Positions 34,869 through 44,203 of a stretch of 64,000 bases of DNA are shown piece by piece. The position numbers and the translations under genes were made by a program. This DNA is from CBDCPI01 sp965220245. GTDB lineage: Bacteria > Chloroflexota > Dehalococcoidia > Lucifugimonadales > UBA3495. The notes under the pieces were generated by a model. It made no database searches. It worked only from the letters and a program-made list of their open reading frames with translations, and had not been told where the DNA came from. The number at the start of each line of letters is the position of its first letter. The first letter of the stretch is position 1. The stretch spans positions 310,001-374,000 of the forward strand of contig CBDCPI010000014.1 in the NCBI GenBank assembly GCA_965220245.1, given 5' to 3'.

Positions 34869-37800
34869 ATGTTTAAACGGTCTTCTAGCACGTTAAAAAC
34901 TTGGGTAGTGGTGGGCGTCGGCGCCTTAGTGTTGGCGCTGTCCGCTTTCTTCATACTATCTATCTTTTCTCCTGATTCTACCTTTGCGCAAACCCCGGAC
35001 GTGATAATGTACGCCGAGAACGGCATGGACCCGGTGCGCAACTTCATCTCCGAAGACCCCGAGGGCGCCGGCATCAACTGGGACTTGACCGGCATCGACG
35101 CCGACGACTTTATGATCTCCGGCGGCGTCCTCTCCTTCAAAAAGCCGCCCAACTACGAGAGTCATACTGACAGAGCGCACGCTGCCATCGACCTCAATGG
35201 CGACGGCGACATGGATGACACCAATGAGGGCATGACTACGGCCTCCAATGGCGTTTACCTGGTAAAGGTCCGCGCCAGCGAGATGAGGGCCAGCGGCTAC
35301 ATGGGCCGCGCCCTGTCCACCGAGACAAACGTCGTCGTCGCGGTCACCAACGAGCCTGAGGATGGCACGGTGACCATCGATCTGCGGCAGCCCGAGGTCG
35401 GGACCCCCATAACGGCCACGATAACCGACCTGGACGGCGCCGTCGCCATAGGCAGTCCCAACGGTTGGATGTGGTACGTGTCCAAGGTCACGAATCCTGT
35501 GGATGATGAGGATGACCACTGGGCCCCAGTTCCCGGGACAAATCTCGATGCTATAACCTCTACCTACACACCGGCCGGGGTCCGTGCGAGGACTCCTGCT
35601 ACGGGGACTGTTGCTGACGAAGGCAAATACCTGCGAGCCGTGGCGCTCTATACGGACTCATCAGGCACGCAGAGGAAGGCAATCGGCGTATCGGAGTTTC
35701 CGGTGCGGGCTGAGGTCTCCACAGACAACGATTTCGATGCAAACCCCGCCAACGGCTCACCCGGGTTCCGCCAGGGAGCGGACTACACTAGGACCGTGCC
35801 GGAGAGCCTCGGCAAGGGCATGAACGTGGGCGCGCCGGTGGTTGCCACCGACCCCAACGTGGTTGCCACCGACCCCAACAATGACACGCTGACCTATGAG
35901 CTTGATGACGGCATCGACGATAATCGCGAGGACGGCGTCTCTATCGCTGATGGCCACGATGCGACCTACTTCTCCATAGACAAGGCGACGGGCCAGATCA
36001 AGGTGAAGAAGACCTTGGACTGGGACAGCAAGGGCACCGGCGCTGACCAGGGAAAGTACATGTTCCACGTCCGGGCCATCGACCCCAGCGGCGAGACAGC
36101 GCACGTGGAAGTCACCGTTACCGCCACGGAGGCCAACGACGCCCCGAAGATAATGGGCAGTATCGAAAGTGGTACGGCTCCGGCCGCGCCGTCGGAGGTC
36201 CGGGTAATGGAGCAGGACAGTGATGACCGGCTTCCGGCACCGGACGGTAATGGCCAGCCCGACGCGACTTACTACGGCACATTCGACGGTGAGATGGGTG
36301 CGCTCGGCTTGCCGGTGGCGCTTGCATTGGGCAACCAGAACGTCTTCACTGCCCCCGACGAGGATGAGCGCGGCCAGGTCTTCTGGGCCCTGATGGGAGA
36401 GGACAGTGACGACTTCGTGCTAACCCAGGGCGGGCAGGCCGGCACCCAAGGCACCCTCACCGGCCCCGACGAGCCGATAGCCCTCGTGTTCCAAAGCCCC
36501 CCTGACTACGAAAACCCCACCGACGCCGACGGGGACAGCGTCTACAAGGTGGTCCTGGAGGCCAGGGACAGCGGCGGCATGAAGGACACCCGGCCTATCA
36601 CCATATTCGTCGACAACGTGGCCGAGCAGGGGAAGGCAACCATGTCGGCGACGGGTAATGGCGTGGACCAGCCTACAATCGGCAGTGAGATAACCGCCAA
36701 AGTGGATGACCCGGACGGCGGCGTGGCCGTCTTGACCTGGCAGTGGAGCAAGAGCGGCACTGCTACCGGCGCCTTCACCGTCATAAATGGCGCAACGTCC
36801 CCCACCTACACCCCGGGAGGGGCTGACGACGGCGATTACCTGCGGGCCACCGCAACCTACATCGACACGACCAGCGACATGGACGACCCCGATACGAGGA
36901 CTGTTGACGAGCGGGTCCAGGACTCGGCCACGGAGGCATATACGGCAACTATGGGCGACGGGGTTTTCGTGCCGACCGGTGAAACCACTCCCGCCGACAA
37001 GGTGTTCCGGGTGAGGGTGACGTCGAAGTTCGCGGTGAGGGTAGCGCCGGGCGTCACACCTGAACAGACCGCTCCGGCATTCCCCATGGAATCCTATGAA
37101 ATGACGCTGGTGGAGAATGCCGAGGTCGGGAGCATCGTCGGCGAGCCCATCATGGTAGAGCCTGAGGACGTCATCTTCCAGTATGACCTGGACGCCACCG
37201 AGACCAACGACGACGACTACTTCACCATCGACCAATACGGCCAGATCAGGGTGGGGGAAATTGATTTCCGCCCCGGTCGCGCCGGGACCATCTACCCCCC
37301 CGCCGATGGCGCGGATGCAACGCCGGCCATGGAAGACCCGGTCCTGGACTTCGAGGGGAGTAACAACGTTTTCCGGCTGGTGGTCACAGCCACGGACAGC
37401 GCCGACACCAAGCGGAAGGCAAAGGCCAATGTGACCATCGAACTCACGAACCTGAACGAGGAACCCTACTTCGACAAGGCATCTCGGGACGGTGTGGATA
37501 GCACAATAAATTATGCCGAGTCCCGGGTCAACAGAGTGGTCCCGTTGGCAGTGACGGAGCCCGACGGCGACAGTCGCGGTCTCCGCTGGGAGGTCGCGGG
37601 GACCGACGCCCCCGACTTTGAAATCATGGACGTAGCCGACATCGGAGACGGTAAGGACCGCAGGGAGCTCCATTTCAAAAGCCAGCCAAACTACGAGAAT
37701 CCCACGGCCCGGGGCAAAACAGCCAATGCTGACCGAGCTGTAAGGAACCAATACTCGGTAATAGTGCGGGCCATCGAGGCCACCGCCGTCGGCGGCGGTC

Positions 37801-40800
37801 CGAACCAGGCTGCGGAATTGACCGTCAGCGTCCAGGTCGGCAACTCGGACGAACCCGGCAAGGTGGAGGTGAAGTGGCTGGAACCGGAAGTCAATACCCC
37901 ATTGCCCGCTACCTTGACTGACCCGGACGGTAACAGGAGTGCCGCACTGCCGGTTGTGATGGCGGATGGCGACACCACGATAACCGGCACTAATATCACC
38001 AGTTGGCAATGGTACAGGGCCAAGAACAGCAACCCCAACCTCGCGCCGGATGTCGCCACGCTTGGTCAAACAGATTCCGACTGGGAAACGGTTTCCGGTG
38101 CCACCCTGGCTACTTACACGCCCCAAGGACAGATGGCGGTGGCGGAGGACGGGACGCCAACGGGGGATGCGGTGGACGAGGGCTGGAAGCTGCTGGTGAA
38201 GGCGGATTATACGGACGGAGAGGGGGCCGGCAAATCGGCGATCGGGGTAACATACATGGCGGTGCGGGCGGACGTGCATGATGACCAGAACAACTCGCCC
38301 GATTTTAGAAATGACACGGCCGCCAGGTCAGTGCCGGAAAACACGGCTGTGGGCGCGAATGTGGGCGCCGCAGTGAAAGTGGACACCAACGAGGACCTGG
38401 ACACCCTGACCTACACGTTGGACAACGATAAAAGCCCTGCTACGGCGTTGGGTTCACCCACCGGTAATAACATAGTGGGTAATGCCGACATGGGTAATCG
38501 GGGCGACGTGGCATACTTCTCCATCGACAAGAAGAACGGGCAGATCATGGTGGCCAAGCCGCTGGACTGGGACAACAACCCGGCGCACCCGACGGATGCC
38601 AACGGAGAATATGTCCTCTGGGTAAGGGCTACGGACCCTTCCGGCGAGGGCGATAAGGACGAGGACAACGACTATATCCGAGTAACCATCACGGCCAGCG
38701 ATGTCAACGACGCCCCGAAAGTGACGGATGGACTCACGGAAATCTTCATCAATGAGGTGGACAGCAGCAAGAAGGACAGCGACGTCACCAAGTTCGTGGG
38801 CCTTGGCTACATTTTGACCGGTATGTCTCCTGACCAGGCCATGGACACGGACAACCCCAACCTCTACCACCGGGATGATGAGGACCGGGTGGACCGCGGT
38901 GTATGGCCCGAACCCATCGCCGGTCCCGATGGAGCGCTCTTCGAGTACAGCACGCCGGACGATGGCATCGGGCGCAGGCTCCACTTCAAGAAGACGAACC
39001 TGCCAGACTACGAGAATCCCCGGGACGCCAACAGGGACAACGTCTACGAGGTGACTGTCACGGTCCGGGACAATGACTACGCAACGGGTATGAAGAAGGT
39101 ACGGATCACGGTGAGGAACGTAGACGAGGCGGGGGAGCTGACGCTTTCGCCGGAGCAGCCCGACGACGGGATGCCGGTGACCGCCACTCTGACCGACCCC
39201 GACGGTGTGGAGATCACCACCGACTGGGCTTGGTACACCGCATCCAGCCGGCTCACCAAGGGTGATGGTGACCAATCGGCAATTCGTGATTCTGGTGGCG
39301 CTCTCAAGGAAGATGTAATGGAGATAATGGGCGCCACGACGAACCAGTACACAGGTGGGGTAGGCGAGTTCCTATGGGCCGAGGTGGACTACCGGGACGG
39401 CAAGAGCGTGGAAGACGAACCGGTTACTGCCCTGGACGAGCGGAACGACGATCCGGAGACGGAGAATACCACCGAGCATCACAAGCTCGAGATCGCAGCT
39501 TCACCCCAGGACAACCTGTTCCATAACTCCGACCTGATGTTGCTGGAGGGGACGGACAACGCGGTGCGGAAGGACCCCGATAGTGGTGTTGACCCAGACG
39601 GGCCTTCCCCGGACGTAGTATTGAGGGAGCGGATGGTCTATGAGAACGTGCCTTCCACCGGGTACGTGGGCATCCCTCTGGATGGCCTGAGCTACCCGGA
39701 CGGCAAAGGCGGAATGGGGACCCGGGACACCATAGGCGGCCCCGACGCAGCGTCCTTCGAGTTCGCCGAGGACCAGGATGGGACTACCGGGGCGGCAACC
39801 GCTTACTACGACCAAACTATGGTCGAGTCGGACGATATGAGCGGCAATGACGACCCGGCCGACAAGGCCGGGCAGTTGGCGGCGGAGGTGGTGACGCACT
39901 TCGATTACGAGGCACAGAAGAGGACCTACATCATCGAGGTGACGGACCCGGACGCAGAAGTCGCGGTCGGCGCGATGCGCGTGACCATCAAAGTGATGAA
40001 CGTCAACGAGGCGCCCTCCGCGCCGGATGAACTGAAGGCTGGAATAGCGATAGCCGGCTCCGGCGCAACCAGCTACGACGAGGTGACCGACGGCGCAGCC
40101 ATTACCGACGTGGTGACGTACCGCGCCCAAGGAGGGGGCGCCGCCAGCACGGCGTGGACCCTGAACGGCGCGGACGCCGAGGACTTCACCATCACGGCCA
40201 AAGACGGCAACGGTATGAACGCCGTCACCGGCGCAAACGCCGTGCTGACCTTCGACGCGGCCCCGGACTACGAGAACCCAGCGGACGCCGACATGAACAA
40301 CATGTACGAGATAACGGTGATGGCCAGCGACGGGACCAACAGCGTCAGCCGCGACGTGACCGTAACGGTGGGCAACGTGGAGGAGCAAGGAAGGGTGACC
40401 CTGTGGGCGGGGATGGATGCGCTCACTACGCCACAGGTTGGCGAGGAAATAACGGCGCGGGTAACCGACCCGGACGGCAACCCAAGCGACGCCCTGCCAA
40501 TAGCGATGGACACCGTGATAACCGGCGCTACCTGGCAGTGGGCCAGTTCCGATGCCATGGACGGGACCTTTACCAACATTGACGAGGCCACGGCAGTCAC
40601 CTACACCCCGGTGGGCGGCGACGCAAACATGTTCCTGCGGGCCACGGCGATGTACACCGACGGCCACGGCCCGGACACGGCGATGGTGGTAACGGCAGCG
40701 GTGGGGGCGACCACAACGTTCGATCCGTTGACCTACGACACTGATAGAAGCGGACAGATCAGCAACAGGCTTGAGTACCTCGCGGCTTCACGTGATTACC

Positions 40801-40874
40801 AGGACGATGTCATTACCAGGAGCGAGTTGGCCCAGGTCTTGCTCGACTACACTAACTTCTTGAATCCGCTTTAG
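34869..40874 (+). CDS. giant cadherin-like surface protein with EF-loop C-terminus
   Basis: A 2001-residue secreted protein. A basic start and hydrophobic helix (WVVVGVGALVLALSAFFILSIF, then FAQTPD) form the signal peptide. GAGGAG at 34858-34863 supports the ATG at 34869. The body repeats two modules. One is cadherin-like, with YFSIDKATGQIKV, RAIDPSGE, ANDAPKI and YENPTDADxDxVYKV. The other is Ig-like, with TLTDPDG, TWQWSKS and YTPGGADDGDYLRATATY. Asp/Glu calcium sites are dense. The last 50 residues (YDTDRSGQISNRLEYLAASRDYQD, then LNPL at the end) recur in the next gene. It is the first gene of a three-gene operon. Likely cell-surface adhesion or matrix. No catalytic domain seen. Confidence 0.88.
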   Translation: MFKRSSSTLKTWVVVGVGALVLALSAFFILSIFSPDSTFAQTPDVIMYAENGMDPVRNFISEDPEGAGINWDLTGIDADDFMISGGVLSFKKPPNYESHTDRAHAAIDLNGDGDMDDTNEGMTTASNGVYLVKVRASEMRASGYMGRALSTETNVVVAVTNEPEDGTVTIDLRQPEVGTPITATITDLDGAVAIGSPNGWMWYVSKVTNPVDDEDDHWAPVPGTNLDAITSTYTPAGVRARTPATGTVADEGKYLRAVALYTDSSGTQRKAIGVSEFPVRAEVSTDNDFDANPANGSPGFRQGADYTRTVPESLGKGMNVGAPVVATDPNVVATDPNNDTLTYELDDGIDDNREDGVSIADGHDATYFSIDKATGQIKVKKTLDWDSKGTGADQGKYMFHVRAIDPSGETAHVEVTVTATEANDAPKIMGSIESGTAPAAPSEVRVMEQDSDDRLPAPDGNGQPDATYYGTFDGEMGALGLPVALALGNQNVFTAPDEDERGQVFWALMGEDSDDFVLTQGGQAGTQGTLTGPDEPIALVFQSPPDYENPTDADGDSVYKVVLEARDSGGMKDTRPITIFVDNVAEQGKATMSATGNGVDQPTIGSEITAKVDDPDGGVAVLTWQWSKSGTATGAFTVINGATSPTYTPGGADDGDYLRATATYIDTTSDMDDPDTRTVDERVQDSATEAYTATMGDGVFVPTGETTPADKVFRVRVTSKFAVRVAPGVTPEQTAPAFPMESYEMTLVENAEVGSIVGEPIMVEPEDVIFQYDLDATETNDDDYFTIDQYGQIRVGEIDFRPGRAGTIYPPADGADATPAMEDPVLDFEGSNNVFRLVVTATDSADTKRKAKANVTIELTNLNEEPYFDKASRDGVDSTINYAESRVNRVVPLAVTEPDGDSRGLRWEVAGTDAPDFEIMDVADIGDGKDRRELHFKSQPNYENPTARGKTANADRAVRNQYSVIVRAIEATAVGGGPNQAAELTVSVQVGNSDEPGKVEVKWLEPEVNTPLPATLTDPDGNRSAALPVVMADGDTTITGTNITSWQWYRAKNSNPNLAPDVATLGQTDSDWETVSGATLATYTPQGQMAVAEDGTPTGDAVDEGWKLLVKADYTDGEGAGKSAIGVTYMAVRADVHDDQNNSPDFRNDTAARSVPENTAVGANVGAAVKVDTNEDLDTLTYTLDNDKSPATALGSPTGNNIVGNADMGNRGDVAYFSIDKKNGQIMVAKPLDWDNNPAHPTDANGEYVLWVRATDPSGEGDKDEDNDYIRVTITASDVNDAPKVTDGLTEIFINEVDSSKKDSDVTKFVGLGYILTGMSPDQAMDTDNPNLYHRDDEDRVDRGVWPEPIAGPDGALFEYSTPDDGIGRRLHFKKTNLPDYENPRDANRDNVYEVTVTVRDNDYATGMKKVRITVRNVDEAGELTLSPEQPDDGMPVTATLTDPDGVEITTDWAWYTASSRLTKGDGDQSAIRDSGGALKEDVMEIMGATTNQYTGGVGEFLWAEVDYRDGKSVEDEPVTALDERNDDPETENTTEHHKLEIAASPQDNLFHNSDLMLLEGTDNAVRKDPDSGVDPDGPSPDVVLRERMVYENVPSTGYVGIPLDGLSYPDGKGGMGTRDTIGGPDAASFEFAEDQDGTTGAATAYYDQTMVESDDMSGNDDPADKAGQLAAEVVTHFDYEAQKRTYIIEVTDPDAEVAVGAMRVTIKVMNVNEAPSAPDELKAGIAIAGSGATSYDEVTDGAAITDVVTYRAQGGGAASTAWTLNGADAEDFTITAKDGNGMNAVTGANAVLTFDAAPDYENPADADMNNMYEITVMASDGTNSVSRDVTVTVGNVEEQGRVTLWAGMDALTTPQVGEEITARVTDPDGNPSDALPIAMDTVITGATWQWASSDAMDGTFTNIDEATAVTYTPVGGDANMFLRATAMYTDGHGPDTAMVVTAAVGATTTFDPLTYDTDRSGQISNRLEYLAASRDYQDDVITRSELAQVLLDYTNFLNPL

Positions 40875-40886
40875 GGGCACCAGTCG

Positions 40887-41474
40887 ATGCGGGGGTATGT
40901 GATCCGTATGGGTGGGAGTTTGTTCTGGAGAGTCGCGGTGGTTATGGGGGCGGTGTTGGTGGCAGCTCTCCTTCGTCCGGCTCCCGTGGACGGGCAAGCT
41001 CCCACGGCTGAGAGGTCCTTTTCCACACCGTTTGTGTCTGCGGGGGGCAGCCTGGATGTAATGGTTACTCCCCGCGGGCACGGGCGCTTTGGGCAGGTGG
41101 TGGAAACATTGCCTGCCGGTTTCACCTACGTGTCCACTGACCAGCCCGGCGCCGCGGGTGACGGACGGAGAGTCGTGGTCCACTTTTTGAAGGACGAGAC
41201 CGTCACCTACAGGGTTACGGCCCCTGCGGCCGCCGGGGTTGGTTCTTTCTCTGGTGTCCTGAGGGACGAGGACAAGGCAGAGCACCAGGTTGGCGGCCAG
41301 CTTCAGATAACGGTCTTTGATTTGCTTACGAGGTACGACGCCGATGGCGACGGACAGATCAACACCCGGCTTGAGTACCTCGCGGCTTCACGTGATTACC
41401 AGGACGGTAATATTACAGAGAGCGACTTGGCGAAAGTCTTACTCCGCTACACTAACTTCTTGAATCCGCTATAG
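40887..41474 (+). CDS. small secreted protein with shared EF-loop C-terminus
   Basis: A 195-residue secreted protein starting 12 bases after the giant surface gene. The signal region is about 10-35 (WRVAVVMGAVLVAALLRPAPVDGQA). A single beta module follows (SAGGSLDVMVTPRGHGRFGQVVETLPAGFTYV, then TYRVTAPAAAGVGSFSGVLRDEDK). The same module occurs, repeated, in the third gene of the operon. The C-terminus, YDADGDGQINTRLEYLAASRDYQD ending in YTNFLNPL, matches the giant protein almost residue for residue. The DNA is also nearly identical there, exactly 600 bases downstream. It thus links the two large proteins by domain content. Function unknown. Confidence 0.8.
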   Translation: MRGYVIRMGGSLFWRVAVVMGAVLVAALLRPAPVDGQAPTAERSFSTPFVSAGGSLDVMVTPRGHGRFGQVVETLPAGFTYVSTDQPGAAGDGRRVVVHFLKDETVTYRVTAPAAAGVGSFSGVLRDEDKAEHQVGGQLQITVFDLLTRYDADGDGQINTRLEYLAASRDYQDGNITESDLAKVLLRYTNFLNPL

Positions 41475-41529
41475 GTAATTCAGTCGGTGCAGGAAGGTTA
41501 TGGAGCCGTACAGGAGAGGAGGAGGGAGC

Positions 41530-43857
41530 GTGGTTAGAAAAGCGTTGGCCCTACTGGCGGGGGTTATGGTTTTGGGTGTTGTTTTGGGGGCCATAGGCCT
41601 GCTTGGGCCGGGTCTTGCGGACGCGCAGGCGTCCGTCGCGACAAGGACGTTGTCGTCGAGTGATTCGTCAGCGGAGTTGATCTCTGGCGGTGTGAAGGTC
41701 CCACCCGGCACTGTTGTGGATGTAAGGATAATGCTCCCCGCCGGCAGCACATTCACCGGCACTTTTGATGAAACATTGCCCGAAGGGTTCAATTATGTAG
41801 ATGGGTCTGCCACGTCGGATGAGGTGGGGGTGGATATACCTGTAACGAAGAAGGATGGTCAGCGCCAGAAGGTCCGGTTTGCCGTGGTTGATACGGCTGG
41901 ATTCACCTATCGGGTGACAGCCTCCAGCGCGGCAGGTACTTATACCTTCTCCGGGAAGATGGCCCAACCGGGCGACAGCGCTTCCGATGCAGTGGATGTC
42001 GGAGGCGATTCCACAGTGGAAGTAGCGGTGACCGGTACTCCCGGAACGGTGACGCCGACGCCTACAGTGACGCCGACGCCCACAATGATGCCGACGCCTA
42101 CGGGACCCTTTGCAAGGAGGTCCTTTACGCCAGCGTCAGTGACTCCGGGCGGTCAGCTAACCGTAGAGATTACCGCCGGCGGATACGGGATATCGGGCCG
42201 GGTTGTGGAAACGCTGCCCCCGGGGTTCAGATATGTGGAAGTCAGCAAGCCGGACGAAATCCTGGTCGATGCTACTTCGATATCGGAGGGGATTCAGACC
42301 GTCCAGTTTGACATTTATGACACCGATTCTTTCACCTATACGGTGGAAGCCTCCGGCACGGCGGGCACTTATACTTTCAGGGGTAATCTGTTCGACGAAG
42401 ACAAAAATTTGCATACGGTCGGCGGCGCTGTAACAGTGGCGGTGGGCGCTACTGCAAACAGGTCCTTGCCAGCGTCAGTGGTCACGGGCGCTCAGCTAAT
42501 CGTAGAGATTACCGCCGGCGGATACGGGATATCGGGCCGGGTTGTAGAAATGCTGCCCCCGGGGTTCAGATATGTGGAAGTCAGCAAGCCGGACGAAATC
42601 CTGGTCGATGCTACTTCGATATCGGAGGGGATTCAGACCGTCCAGTTTGACATTTATGACACCGATTCTTTCACCTATACGGTGGAAGCCTCCGGCACGG
42701 CGGACACTTATACTTTCAGGGGTAATCTGTTCGACGAAGACAAAAATTCGCATACGGTCACGGGCGATACCCAGGTAATGGTCAGGCCCGTTACTCCTAC
42801 TCTCACGCCTACACCTACGACGGAGCCGCCTGTTGCTCCTCCCGCCCGCCGCCGCAGCAGCAGCGGGGGTGGAGGCGGCGGCACCGCCGCTTACCTCGCC
42901 CCACCCACTTTCGCCGAAGGGAGCAGCGCCACTCGGGAGGTGGCGGAAAACAGCCCGGCTTGGACCAAGGTGGGACTGCCGGTGACGGCCCAAAGCGCCA
43001 CGGGCGCCATTTCCTACACCAAGTCGGGGGCCGACGCGGCGCTGTTCGTCATTTCGCGCGAGAGCGGCCAAATCTACGTGGCCAGTGGAACGGTGCTGGA
43101 CTACGAAGCCCGCCCTAACCGCTATACCCTGACGGTGGAGGCAAACGCCGCCGTAGTGTCCGCCACCGGGACTATCACGGTGGCCATTACGGTCACGGAC
43201 GTGGCGGAGGCCGGCAGCATTACCCTGTCGCCCCCAGGGGCGCCCAGCGTCGGCGCCACGATTACCGCCGCCCTGTCCGATCCGGACGGTGGCGTTACCG
43301 GAGCGAGTTGGCAGTGGCAGAGGTCCGCCGACGGAACGGAGTGGAAGGACATTGCCGGGGCAACTGCGCCAGCCTACACCCCGGCGGAGGCCGACGCCGG
43401 TATGCACCTGCGGGCTGCCGTGACCTACGCCGACCGGACCGGGACCGGTATCAAAGCGTACGCTATAACGGTATTCGAGCCTTCCCCGGCGCCGGAGCCA
43501 ACGGTGGTCGCCCCGACGCCGACGCGCCAGGCCACGCCCACGCCGAGGGCCACGCCCACGCCGAGGGCCACGGTCGTAATTCCCCCGGCGCCGACAGCGC
43601 CCACGGCGGCGCCCACCCTGGCGCCCACGGCGGTACCCACCACCCCGGCGCCCACAGCCATACCCACGGCGAGGCCCACGGAGCCACCGCCTCCGGCTAC
43701 CCCTACCGCAACGCCGGAGCCCCCGGTTGTGCCCCCGGTTACTCCGCCTTCTGAGGAGGAGGGAGGCTTCCCGGTGTGGCTGATCGTGGTTATAGTCCTG
43801 GCCGTCGGCGCTGCGTTGGTGCTCGGAGGACTTGCCATCCGCGGCCGGCGAAGGTAA
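41530..43857 (+). CDS. membrane-anchored surface protein with Pro/Thr stalk
   Basis: A 775-residue surface protein. A GTG at 41530 follows GGAGGAGGGAGC and gives the clean signal sequence VVRKALALLAGVMVLGVVLGAIG. An ATG at 41500 has a worse spacing. Three beta modules are separated by TPTP-rich linkers. Modules 2 and 3 are almost identical (VEITAGGYGISGRVVE). A SSSGGGGGG hinge, a cadherin-like module (ISRESGQIYVASGTVLDYEARPNRY) and an Ig-like module (ASWQWQRSADGTEW) follow. A 100-residue Pro/Thr/Ala stalk then leads to the membrane helix PVWLIVVIVLAVGAALVLGGLAI and the basic tail RGRRR. It could be the cell anchor for the other two operon products. Confidence 0.85.
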   Translation: MVRKALALLAGVMVLGVVLGAIGLLGPGLADAQASVATRTLSSSDSSAELISGGVKVPPGTVVDVRIMLPAGSTFTGTFDETLPEGFNYVDGSATSDEVGVDIPVTKKDGQRQKVRFAVVDTAGFTYRVTASSAAGTYTFSGKMAQPGDSASDAVDVGGDSTVEVAVTGTPGTVTPTPTVTPTPTMMPTPTGPFARRSFTPASVTPGGQLTVEITAGGYGISGRVVETLPPGFRYVEVSKPDEILVDATSISEGIQTVQFDIYDTDSFTYTVEASGTAGTYTFRGNLFDEDKNLHTVGGAVTVAVGATANRSLPASVVTGAQLIVEITAGGYGISGRVVEMLPPGFRYVEVSKPDEILVDATSISEGIQTVQFDIYDTDSFTYTVEASGTADTYTFRGNLFDEDKNSHTVTGDTQVMVRPVTPTLTPTPTTEPPVAPPARRRSSSGGGGGGTAAYLAPPTFAEGSSATREVAENSPAWTKVGLPVTAQSATGAISYTKSGADAALFVISRESGQIYVASGTVLDYEARPNRYTLTVEANAAVVSATGTITVAITVTDVAEAGSITLSPPGAPSVGATITAALSDPDGGVTGASWQWQRSADGTEWKDIAGATAPAYTPAEADAGMHLRAAVTYADRTGTGIKAYAITVFEPSPAPEPTVVAPTPTRQATPTPRATPTPRATVVIPPAPTAPTAAPTLAPTAVPTTPAPTAIPTARPTEPPPPATPTATPEPPVVPPVTPPSEEEGGFPVWLIVVIVLAVGAALVLGGLAIRGRRR

Positions 43858-43893
43858 TAGCTTGAGCTGAACCGGCACTCCGAAAAGGGAGCA

Positions 43894-43949
43894 GGCGGCC
43901 CTGGTCAGGACACCCCAAGCGGGATTCCTGACCAGGGCCGCCTTCATTT
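43894..43949 (+). terminator. terminator of the surface-protein operon
   Basis: A 17-bp perfect stem, GGCGGCCCTGGTCAGGA (43894-43910) with TCCTGACCAGGGCCGCC (43926-43942), followed by TTCATTT. It begins 36 bases after the stop of the third surface gene. Confidence 0.85.
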
Positions 43950-44037
43950 AGCAACCCGACGCCGGCTCTGGTCTAGAGTCTTTCGACTCTTAATGCAGGT
44001 AACGCGCCGTCGGGCGTAGGGGCAGCCCTTGTAGCTG

Positions 44038-44134
44038 CCAAAGAACGTAGCTGGTGGAGAACGGTCCTGGATTCCGGCCTGCGCCGGAATGACAGGGGAG
44101 AGGCCACTTTAGAAACTTATTCACGCAGCAGTAA
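44038..44134. mobile_element. half copy of the 172-bp MITE-like element
   Basis: CAAAGAACGTAGCTGGTGGA through the stem ATTCCGGCCTGCGCCGGAAT to the terminal TTCACGCAGCAGTAA match the half of the complete element not found at 29416-29495. It ends 3 bases before the terminator hairpin at 44137. The gap 43858-44203 holds this, the two terminators and no gene. Confidence 0.75.
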
Positions 44135-44136
44135 AA

Positions 44137-44175
44137 GATGCCCAGGATATTTCCAATCCTGGGCATCTCAAAATC
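44137..44175. terminator. bidirectional hairpin terminator
   Basis: GATGCCCAGGAT (44137-44148) pairs perfectly with ATCCTGGGCATC (44156-44167). On the minus strand the stem ends in TTTT and lies 37 bases past the stop of the LLM oxidoreductase gene. On the plus strand CAAAATCC follows, so termination is expected mainly for the minus-strand gene. Confidence 0.8.
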
Positions 44176-44203
44176 CGGTAAATCCCGATTCAGACGAATT
44201 GCG

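Noticed and set aside
36420..38279. A 619-codon open frame on the minus strand
   Set aside because: It lies opposite the repeated cadherin-like protein and has no family features. The Asp/Gly-rich repeat leaves long antisense frames open.
43500..43740. Possible CRISPR-like array
   Set aside because: The short repeats are CCCACGCCGAGGGCCA-type codon repeats of the Pro/Thr/Ala stalk, in frame and without spacers.
42496..43947. A 483-codon Arg/Gly-rich frame on the minus strand
   Set aside because: Low-complexity shadow of the Pro/Thr stalk of the third surface gene; it crosses that operon's terminator.
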